Of a stretch of 33,252 bases of DNA, positions 27,210-33,252 are shown piece by piece. Position 1 is the stretch's first letter, and each line of letters begins with the position of its first letter. The notes beneath the pieces are model-generated. The model was not told the origin of the DNA. It saw only the letters and a program-made list of their open reading frames with translations, and ran no database searches. The position numbers and the translations under genes are program-made. Source of the stretch: Pseudomonadota bacterium (GTDB taxonomy: Bacteria > Pseudomonadota > Gammaproteobacteria > JAADHS01); NCBI GenBank assembly GCA_021821045.1, contig JAKACW010000050.1, positions 1 through 33,252 on the forward strand, read 5' to 3'.

Positions 27210-28493
27210 GTGAAAGAGTTCGTTCTGGGGCAAAATCAAGAATCCCGTTTCGTCAGCCGGCTTACACGCAATACACTCGCGTTGGTTCTCGCCGGCGGGC
27301 GCGGCACGCGACTGAAAGATCTGACGCGCTGGCGGGTAAAGCCCGCGGTGCCCTTCGGCGGCAAGTTCCGCATCATCGATTTCCCGCTATCCAATTGCAT
27401 CAATTCTGGAATTCGCGCCATCGGCGTGCTGACGCAATACAAATCCCACTCGCTGATCCGCCACATTCAACAAGGCTGGAACTATCTGCGCGGTGAGTTC
27501 GGCGAGTTCATCGAAATTCTGCCTGCCCAACAGCGCATCCAGGATTCCTGGTACGCGGGGACCGCCGACGCCATCTATCAGAACTTGGACATCATCCGCA
27601 GCCACAAACCGCAATACGTCTTGATCCTCGCCGGCGATCACATTTACAAAATGGACTACGGTCCGATGATTGCCCACCACGTCGAAACCGGTGCCGACAT
27701 GACCGTGGGCTGCATCGAAGTGCCCCTCGAAAAAGCCAAGGAGTTCGGCGTTATGGCCGTGGCCAGCGACAATCGGGTTTTGCGCTTTCACGAGAAACCG
27801 CAAAACCCCGAGCCGATGCCGGGACGCAGCGATGTGGCCTTGGCGTCCATGGGCATTTACGTTTTCAACACGGACTTTCTCTATCAGCAGCTGATCACCG
27901 ACGCCGACGACGCGGAGTCCAGCCATGACTTCGGCAAAGACATCATTCCTAAAGTCATCGACGAGTACCGCGTGAGCGCGTATTCGTTCCGCGACGTGCA
28001 GTCCAACAAGAAGGCTTACTGGCGCGATGTCGGTACGGTGGATGCGTTCTGGCAAGCCAACATGGAGCTGGTCGGCGTCACGCCCGAGCTGAATCTTTAC
28101 GACAAAGATTGGCCAATCTGGACCTACCAAGAGCAGTTGCCACCGGCGAAGTTTGTCTTCGACGACGACAACCGGCGCGGCATGGCCGTCGATGCCATGG
28201 TGTCCGGCGGGTGCGTCATTTCGGGTTCTGTGGTGCGCCATTCGTTGTTGTTCTCCAACGTGCGCGTCGAAGAGGGGGCCAAAGTGCAAGATTCAGTGGT
28301 CTTGCCCAATGTCACCATCGGACGCGGCTGCCGGGTGCGGCGCGCGGTCATCGACAAGGGCTGCGTGTTGCCCGACGGGTTGGTCATCGGTGAGGATCTG
28401 GAGAAGGATCGCACCCGATTCCATGTGTCCGACACGGGCATCGTGCTGGTCGCACCGGAAATGTTGGGCCAAGAACTCCACTACGTGAGATAG
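27210..28493 (+). CDS. glgC: Glucose-1-phosphate adenylyltransferase (ADP-glucose pyrophosphorylase)
   Basis: Forms ADP-glucose from glucose-1-phosphate and ATP, the committed and usually allosterically controlled step of bacterial glycogen synthesis. 427 aa from a GTG with GGAG upstream. [16 protein letters not shown] is the nucleotide-binding loop; [18 protein letters not shown] carries the lysines of the activator and substrate sites; GTADAIYQN and [12 protein letters not shown] follow. The C-terminal left-handed beta-helix is seen as hexapeptide-like repeats ([30 protein letters not shown]). The TAG stop directly joins a degenerate repeat arm. malQ follows on the same strand after about 210 bases. 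Confidence 0.97.
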   Translation: MKEFVLGQNQESRFVSRLTRNTLALVLAGGRGTRLKDLTRWRVKPAVPFGGKFRIIDFPLSNCINSGIRAIGVLTQYKSHSLIRHIQQGWNYLRGEFGEFIEILPAQQRIQDSWYAGTADAIYQNLDIIRSHKPQYVLILAGDHIYKMDYGPMIAHHVETGADMTVGCIEVPLEKAKEFGVMAVASDNRVLRFHEKPQNPEPMPGRSDVALASMGIYVFNTDFLYQQLITDADDAESSHDFGKDIIPKVIDEYRVSAYSFRDVQSNKKAYWRDVGTVDAFWQANMELVGVTPELNLYDKDWPIWTYQEQLPPAKFVFDDDNRRGMAVDAMVSGGCVISGSVVRHSLLFSNVRVEEGAKVQDSVVLPNVTIGRGCRVRRAVIDKGCVLPDGLVIGEDLEKDRTRFHVSDTGIVLVAPEMLGQELHYVR

Positions 28494-28572
28494 CGGGAGC
28501 GGCTACTTCCGCGATTAGAATCGGTCCAAATCCCAAGGGCTGCGAAAAAATCGTGGTAGGTTACTGCCCCGC
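28493..28572. repeat. Degenerate REP-like doublet, 80 bp, after glgC
   Basis: The left arm (28493-28517) has tag GCGGGA and a GCGG/CCGC hairpin with altered loop. The inverted second arm (28549-28572) has clearly diverged. The unit keeps the 80-bp length of intact copies. It begins at the last base of the glgC stop codon. From there to malQ nothing else is recognised. Confidence 0.65.
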
Positions 28573-28703
28573 GGGAAGTAGCGCTTTCTTTATTTGTCAC
28601 CATAACAAGCACCCGGTTTAACTCTCGCACGGAACGCCGATACCGGGGTGTCAAGCAAAAACGGACTTTGCATCACATGGCAGCCAGCCGGGACAATAAC
28701 TGG

Positions 28704-30155
28704 ATGAATCAGCGCCGCGCCGGCGTGTTGTTGCATCCGACGTCGTTGCCCGGCAGCGGCCGGCGCGGTGTCTTGGGCCGTCAGGCCTATCATTTCGTCG
28801 ACTGGATGGCGGCCGCCGGCCTCAACGTGTGGCAGACCTTGCCCCTCGGGCCGACCCACGGCGACGGATCACCCTATCAGTGTTTGTCCGCGTATGCCGG
28901 CAGTCCGCGCATGATCAGCCTCGACTTGCTCTATGAACAAGGCTACGTCAACGGCCCGCGCCCGGTCGATGGCGAGGACGACGTGGAAGGGCAGTTGTTG
29001 TCGATCTTCGAATACTGGCGCACCAATCACAGTCAAGACGAAGACGCGCACTTTCAGAACTTTTGCGCGCACAACGCCCATTGGCTGCCGGACTACGCGT
29101 TGTTCATGGCGCTCAAACGGCACCATCATTCTCGTTCCTGGGGTGATTGGCCCAAGCCGCTGCGGGATCGCGAATCGAACGCATTGGCAGAAGCGCGCCA
29201 CAGGTTCGCCCACACCATCGAATACATTGCGTTCGAGCAATTCGTGTTCTTCAAACAATGGCAGGCGCTCAAGCGCTACGCCAACGAGAAGGGGATTTTG
29301 TTGTACGGCGACATTCCGATCTTCGTTGCCTATGACAGCGCCGACGTGTGGGCCAATCGCAAGCGGTTTCTCCTCGACGACAATGGGCAGCCCATCGTGG
29401 TCGCCGGCGTACCGCCGGATTATTTCTCCGCCACCGGTCAACGCTGGGGCAACCCGCTGTATCACTGGGAGACGTTGGAGGGCGAAGGGTTCGAGTGGTG
29501 GCTGCAGCGGATTCGCACCCAGCTCGACATGGTGGACATTCTGCGCATCGATCATTTCCGCGGCTTCGAGGCCTACTGGGAGATCGACGCCCATTGCGCC
29601 ACCGCCGTTGACGGCCGCTGGGTCAAGGCGCCCGGCGAAGCGTTGTTCAAAGCGCTGCGCAAGAAGCTCGGCAAACTGCCGCTGGTGGCCGAGGATCTGG
29701 GTGTCATCACGCCGGAAGTGGATAAACTGCGCGAGAAGTTCGGCCTGCCCGGCATGAAGATTTTGCAGTTCGCCTTCGGCGACAACCATCGCAATCCGTA
29801 CTTGCCTCATCATCATCGCTACGACTTCGTCGTCTATACCGGCACCCACGATAACGACACCACCGTGGGCTGGTTCGACAGCTTGGATCAGGGCAAGCGG
29901 GATCACGTGTTGGAATATCTCGGCCGACCGGGCGAAGCCATGCCATGGCCGATGATCCGTGCGGCGATGGAATCCGTTGCTGTCATGGCGATCGTGCCGA
30001 TGCAGGACTTCCTCGGACTGAATTCCCAGCACCGCATGAATTCGCCCGGCACCACCCAAGGCAACTGGGGCTGGCGCTTTCAGTGGGACATGATCCCGGC
30101 GGATTTGGCTGCGCGCATTCGCCAGCTCACTGATCTATACGGGCGGTCCTTGTAG
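28704..30155 (+). CDS. malQ: 4-alpha-glucanotransferase (amylomaltase)
   Basis: A GH77 enzyme that transfers maltodextrin segments between alpha-1,4-glucans; 483 aa from ATG 28704, giving the family-like MNQRRAGVLLHPTSLPG. In-frame alternatives are ATG 28677 and TTG 28668; a GGA ten bases upstream slightly favours 28704. Motifs: the nucleophile Asp in DILRIDHFRGFEAYWE, the acid/base Glu in VAEDLGVITPEV and the third Asp in YTGTHDNDTT. GNPLYHWE and the C-terminal NSQHRMNSPGTTQGNWGWRF are also typical. It likely works with glgC and glgB on storage glucan. Its TAG stop (30153-30155) is the TAG of a repeat arm's GTAGGA tag. Confidence 0.96.
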   Translation: MNQRRAGVLLHPTSLPGSGRRGVLGRQAYHFVDWMAAAGLNVWQTLPLGPTHGDGSPYQCLSAYAGSPRMISLDLLYEQGYVNGPRPVDGEDDVEGQLLSIFEYWRTNHSQDEDAHFQNFCAHNAHWLPDYALFMALKRHHHSRSWGDWPKPLRDRESNALAEARHRFAHTIEYIAFEQFVFFKQWQALKRYANEKGILLYGDIPIFVAYDSADVWANRKRFLLDDNGQPIVVAGVPPDYFSATGQRWGNPLYHWETLEGEGFEWWLQRIRTQLDMVDILRIDHFRGFEAYWEIDAHCATAVDGRWVKAPGEALFKALRKKLGKLPLVAEDLGVITPEVDKLREKFGLPGMKILQFAFGDNHRNPYLPHHHRYDFVVYTGTHDNDTTVGWFDSLDQGKRDHVLEYLGRPGEAMPWPMIRAAMESVAVMAIVPMQDFLGLNSQHRMNSPGTTQGNWGWRFQWDMIPADLAARIRQLTDLYGRSL

Positions 30156-30171
30156 GAGCGGTTTCATCCGC
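30152..30171. repeat. Partial REP-like arm overlapping the malQ stop
   Basis: Tag GTAGGA and a GCGG...CCGC hairpin with loop TTTCAT. The TAG in the tag is the malQ stop codon. It is shorter than other arms and abuts the 80-bp doublet. Confidence 0.75.
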
Positions 30172-30173
30172 TT

Positions 30174-30253
30174 GTGGGAGCGGTTTCCTACCGCGATTCT
30201 TCGTCGAATTCATCGCCAACGCGTGACTCAATCGCGGAAAGATCCGCTCCCAC
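30174..30253. repeat. REP-like hairpin doublet, 80-bp form
   Basis: The left arm (30174-30198) and right arm (30230-30253) are inverted, with the 31-base spacer of the 6943 copy. Across 80 bp only two substitutions separate the two copies, one in the spacer and one in the right-arm loop. Confidence 0.9.
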
Positions 30254-30273
30254 ATCGAACGGTGCGACTTGGT

Positions 30274-30298
30274 GTGGGAGCGGTTTGCTACCGCGATT
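30274..30298. repeat. Single REP-like arm before the kinase end
   Basis: A left-type arm with stem GCGGT/ACCGC and loop TTGCT instead of TTCCT, 13 bases from the histidine kinase stop codon. It completes the repeat block between convergent malQ and the kinase gene. Confidence 0.85.
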
Positions 30299-30311
30299 CT
30301 TCGACTTCCTC

Positions 30312-32249
30312 TCAATCTCGATCGCGCCGCAACCGCACCCAAAACGTGCTGCCTTTGCCGGGCGAACTGTCCACACCGATTTCGCCGTCCATCAACTCGA
30401 CGAAGCGCTTGGAAATGGCCAAGCCGATGCCGGTCCCTTCGATGCCCTGCTTGTCGGCGTCCAGGCGTTCGAATGGGATAAACAGACGATCCTGCTGCTC
30501 CGGCGCGATGCCCGGACCGGAATCGCCGACCGCCAGTGTTACCCAATCCTCGCCATCGGCTGCGCAAGTTACTTCAATCGCTCCACCGCTTCGGTTGTAC
30601 TTGACTGCGTTGGAGAGAAGATTCACGAGGACTTGCCGCATACGGCTCCCATCCCCGCGCACCTTCCGCGCCGTTGATGTGATCGGAGTGATTTCGATTT
30701 TAATGCCGCGCTCGTTCGCCATGGTCCGTACTAGAGCAACCGCTGCGTTGAGGGTCTGCTCCAAATCGATCGTCTCGATGTTCAATTGCAGTCGTCCAGA
30801 CTCTATCCGCGCCATGTCCAGCACCTCGTTGATGAGCCCGAGCAAGTGTTTCCCCGCGATGAGTATCTCTCGCACCTGGCCAGTCTCGCGCTCCGCCAGG
30901 GGCGGCTCGGACCCTTCCTCCAGTAATTGCGCGAAACCAAGTATCGCATTGAGCGGTGTGCGAAGCTCATGGGACATACGGGAGAGAAACTCGGTTTTGG
31001 CCGCATTGGCCCGTTCGGCGTCCTGTTTGGCGGCGATGAGTTCCGCGGTGCGTTCTGCGACACGCTGTTCCAGGTTCTCGTTCAGAACCCGCAGCGCGTC
31101 CTCTGCCCGCTTGCGTTCGGTGATGTCCTCCGATATGCCCAACAGGTAGCGCGGTTGGCCGTGGTCGTCCCGCAAAGCGATTTTTCGCGTGTGAAGAAAG
31201 CGTCGACCGTGCTCGCGTGTATCAATGGGCTCTTCGGGAATGTCCACGACATCTTGCTGGGCCAGCACGGTGCGATCTTTCGCGGTGAAGAAGTCTGCCT
31301 GTTCCTTGGGGAAGAAGTCGTGGTCGTTCTTGTTCAGTAGATCTTCCCGCTTGACGCCGATGAGCTGTTCGCCGGCGCGATTGAACAGAGCAAAACGCAG
31401 ATCGTCGGCGCGCTTGAGGAACACCATGTTGGGAATGTTCTCGACGATGGAGTCAAGCAGTTGAGTGGTTTCCCGCAGTTGCTGCTCGGCGCGCACCCGC
31501 TCCGTGATGTCCTGCACGGTGCCGATGGATCGCAGGGGCTTGCCTGCAGCATCGAACATGGACTCGCAGCGCTCGCTCACCCATTTCACGCGGCCGTCTG
31601 ACATGCGCAGCCGATGGGTGATCTCGTAAGGCGATCTGTTCTTCAATGAGTCCAAATAGGCGTTATTGACTGCATCGCGATCATCGGGATGAATGGCGTC
31701 GAGGAAGGCCTCATAGGATGCGCCGAAGCGATTCTTGTCGACCTCGAATATACGAAAAATTTCGTCGGACCAGATTAGGGTGTTCGTGACTAGATCCAAC
31801 TCCCAACTGCCGACTTTGGCGATGCGCTGCGCTTCGTTCAAACGGGCCATGCTCTGAGCCAACTGGGCGTCGACGACTTTGGTCGAGGTGATGTCGCTGA
31901 TCAAGGCGTAGAAGCCGCGCACCGCGCCGTCTTGCATATCGGGCACGTATCGAACGAGGATCTCGCGCCGGTGGCCGTCGGGGTGCGGATACTCCAACTG
32001 GTAGCTGACATCTTCCCCGGCCAGGGCCCGGCGTAGGTAGGGTTCGAGCAGCGCGTAGCGCTGCGGCCCCACCACATCCCGCACTGAGCGGCCGATGACC
32101 TGGGAGAGCGGAAGGCGGTACCATTTTTCGTAGGTGGCGTTGGCATAGCGATAGATTTCGTCCACGTCGACGTAGGCGAGCAGTGCGGGCAGATGGTCCG
32201 CGATGGCTTGGAAGTTAAACGGTGGAGAGTTGTCTGCGCGGTGATTCAC
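30312..32249 (-). CDS. Sensor histidine kinase with three PAS domains
   Basis: 645 aa, without an evident transmembrane helix or signal peptide, so probably cytoplasmic. Three PAS/PAC units occupy about 12-125, 130-260 and 265-390, each ending in an ITS/ITER-like PAC tail (GFYALISDITSTK, GTVQDITERVRAEQQ, GISEDITERKRAED). A coiled-coil linker follows. The phosphoacceptor is H427 in SHELRTPLN. The ATPase domain has the N-box LVNLLSNAVKYN, the G1 box DSGPGI and the G2 box GTGIGLAISK. No receiver domain is attached and no response regulator lies in the window, so it is an orphan here. The signal is unknown. The MipA/OmpV gene lies 90 bases upstream on the same strand and may be co-transcribed. 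Confidence 0.95.
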   Translation of the reverse strand: MNHRADNSPPFNFQAIADHLPALLAYVDVDEIYRYANATYEKWYRLPLSQVIGRSVRDVVGPQRYALLEPYLRRALAGEDVSYQLEYPHPDGHRREILVRYVPDMQDGAVRGFYALISDITSTKVVDAQLAQSMARLNEAQRIAKVGSWELDLVTNTLIWSDEIFRIFEVDKNRFGASYEAFLDAIHPDDRDAVNNAYLDSLKNRSPYEITHRLRMSDGRVKWVSERCESMFDAAGKPLRSIGTVQDITERVRAEQQLRETTQLLDSIVENIPNMVFLKRADDLRFALFNRAGEQLIGVKREDLLNKNDHDFFPKEQADFFTAKDRTVLAQQDVVDIPEEPIDTREHGRRFLHTRKIALRDDHGQPRYLLGISEDITERKRAEDALRVLNENLEQRVAERTAELIAAKQDAERANAAKTEFLSRMSHELRTPLNAILGFAQLLEEGSEPPLAERETGQVREILIAGKHLLGLINEVLDMARIESGRLQLNIETIDLEQTLNAAVALVRTMANERGIKIEITPITSTARKVRGDGSRMRQVLVNLLSNAVKYNRSGGAIEVTCAADGEDWVTLAVGDSGPGIAPEQQDRLFIPFERLDADKQGIEGTGIGLAISKRFVELMDGEIGVDSSPGKGSTFWVRLRRDRD

Positions 32250-32339
32250 GGACGGGTCGCGGCGGCTCTGGTATCGAATGCTGGCAAAGCTAACACACCT
32301 CGCCCCTCCCTTGTGTGAATTCCGCAGTTGTCGATTGAA

Positions 32340-33179
32340 TCACTCGGTCGTTCGGACGTCGGACTCCCAAAATCGCCAGGCCATAAAGAGGCCGCCGGCT
32401 ATGTACGAGTTTTCTTCCACCAGCGGGCTATCGAGAAAAACCGCGTCTGCAAGTGTGTCATATCGCAGATAGGTGCCCACCGTGAATTTGCTCCAGCGAT
32501 AGCGTAGAACGACGCTGAAGCGCGCGCCGCCGTATCCGCCTTCTGCCGCGTACTCCGGTCGGTTCGATCTGGCGTATTGGCGTTCCACCTCGTAAAAATA
32601 GCGATGGTAATCGTCGTTGGCAAATAGGGGGCCGGCCGTGAAGCTGATTTTCAGCTTACCGTTGGTCTCCGAATACTCGAGGTACGGCGAGAGCAGCCAG
32701 CCGTGATAGTCGATGCGCAAGTCGTCGAACGAAAAGGCCGCCCGCAGCGGCAATTTTCCCCACAGCTCGCCGCCGCTGTCGTCGTGCCAAAAGCGGTACT
32801 CGAAGGAGGGGCCCAATTCGAGTATGGTTTCCAATCGCGGCATGCCCGCACGCGCCGGCAGCGACGCGTCGGAGACCGGCACGCCCGACGACAGGCTCAC
32901 ATTCACGCGCGCCTGATCGCCGCGGAAGATGTTGCCGCGCGCGCCGCCTTCGCCAACATTGAGCCGGTCGCTGCGGTAGATGAAAAACGGGAACGGGAAA
33001 ATCAACTGTTCCGATGCCGCCGAGCCGCGATAGGCATTGAACTCCGCCGCGGAAAACGCCAGCCCAAGTTCCCACCGTGGCAGCGACTCGGACCTCGCGG
33101 GTTCGGTCCAAGACAGCAACAGCGCGGCCAATATCGCAGTGACTCGACGAGCACGTCGGAAGCGAAATCGATTAATCAA
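32340..33179 (-). CDS. MipA/OmpV-family outer-membrane protein
   Basis: 279 aa. The N-terminal signal peptide (basic MINRFRFRRARR, hydrophobic core, cleavage near ARSES at about residue 30) and alternating aromatic/polar strands fit an outer-membrane beta-barrel. The family is suggested by WELGLAFSAAEFNAYRGS followed by FPFPFFIYRSDRL, and by the last strand IAGGLFMAWRFW. The final nine residues (ESDVRTTE) extend past the aromatic residue that usually ends outer-membrane barrels. In E. coli MipA was described as a scaffold for murein enzymes; other members are outer-membrane proteins of unknown role, so no specific function is claimed. It is upstream of, and possibly in an operon with, the PAS kinase. 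Confidence 0.85.
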   Translation of the reverse strand: MINRFRFRRARRVTAILAALLLSWTEPARSESLPRWELGLAFSAAEFNAYRGSAASEQLIFPFPFFIYRSDRLNVGEGGARGNIFRGDQARVNVSLSSGVPVSDASLPARAGMPRLETILELGPSFEYRFWHDDSGGELWGKLPLRAAFSFDDLRIDYHGWLLSPYLEYSETNGKLKISFTAGPLFANDDYHRYFYEVERQYARSNRPEYAAEGGYGGARFSVVLRYRWSKFTVGTYLRYDTLADAVFLDSPLVEENSYIAGGLFMAWRFWESDVRTTE

Positions 33180-33216
33180 TCAAATTCCTCTGACCTTGTC
33201 GCGGGTTCACAGTGCT

Positions 33217-33240
33217 GTGGGAGCGGATCATTCCGCGATT
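33217..33240. repeat. REP-like arm at the right edge
   Basis: A perfect right-type arm in forward orientation (tag GTGGGA, stem GCGGA/TCCGC, loop TCAT), identical to 2390-2413. If it belongs to an 80-bp doublet, its partner would fall beyond the window end. It lies upstream of the MipA/OmpV gene. Confidence 0.85.
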
Positions 33241-33252
33241 CTTCGCCAGATT

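Noticed and set aside
28869-30059. 396-codon ORF antisense to malQ
   Set aside because: It is a shadow frame produced by GC-rich codon use opposite a well-recognised GH77 gene. Its translation shows no family motif.
32250-32339. ACACA/TGTGT inverted repeat between the MipA/OmpV and kinase genes as a terminator
   Set aside because: The stem is only five AT/GC pairs with a long loop and no U-tract, so it is not a credible terminator.

Overview
The window reads as chromosomal DNA of a GC-rich gammaproteobacterium. LpxH (lipid A synthesis), a periplasmic cyclophilin, FimV, an OmpV/MipA outer-membrane protein and a protease with a GlyGly-CTERM-like tail all point to a Gram-negative cell. The run leuC-leuD-leuB-asd-fimV is the gene order known from Pseudomonas and relatives, and the grouping of lpxH, a cyclophilin gene, an aminoacyl-tRNA synthetase gene, cysS and folD is also a gammaproteobacterial pattern. 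No species is assigned. I found no tRNA, rRNA, CRISPR array, transposase or prophage gene.

Layout. (1) 1-2.3 kb: the start of a leftward partial ORF, then a secreted M6-family zinc metalloprotease with its own terminator. (2) 2.4-5.6 kb: an uncharacterised FAD-dependent dehydrogenase (COG2509 type) overlapping a SpoU/TrmH RNA methyltransferase, then a convergent glutathione S-transferase. (3) 5.7-11.4 kb: ferrochelatase hemH; leftward ppiA-type cyclophilin and lpxH; rightward gltX-cysS. (4) 11.5-16.5 kb: a large divergent class A penicillin-binding protein, a convergent Sel1-repeat protein, and leftward folD. (5) 16.7-24.6 kb: leuC, leuD, leuB, asd, fimV and a small membrane protein overlapping fimV. 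(6) 24.8-30.2 kb: glycogen/alpha-glucan genes, glgB divergent from glgC-malQ. (7) 30.3-33.2 kb: a leftward pair encoding a MipA/OmpV-family protein and a three-PAS sensor histidine kinase.

How genes work together. LeuC, LeuD and LeuB are the isopropylmalate isomerase and dehydrogenase of leucine synthesis, and Asd feeds the lysine/methionine/threonine branch. GlgC makes ADP-glucose, GlgB branches the glucan and MalQ rearranges maltodextrins; glgA, glgP and glgX are not in the window. GltX and CysS overlap and are probably co-transcribed.

The most distinctive feature is a dispersed family of short hairpin repeats (about 25 arms) confined to gene ends and intergenic gaps. Arms carry a GTGGGA or GTAGGA tag and a GCGG/CCGC hairpin. 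They are usually paired head to head in units of about 80 bp (several copies) or exactly 62 bp (two copies), resembling REP/REPIN elements. They fill four of the five convergent gene junctions, and several arms supply or abut the stop codon of the preceding gene. A second point of interest is the 998-residue PBP: it has an enlarged transpeptidase domain and, by my by-eye alignment, a Gln where the second catalytic Glu of the GT51 domain is expected. I saw no clear sign of a wholly new multi-gene system; the repeat family, the PBP and the COG2509-methyltransferase pair are the best leads.
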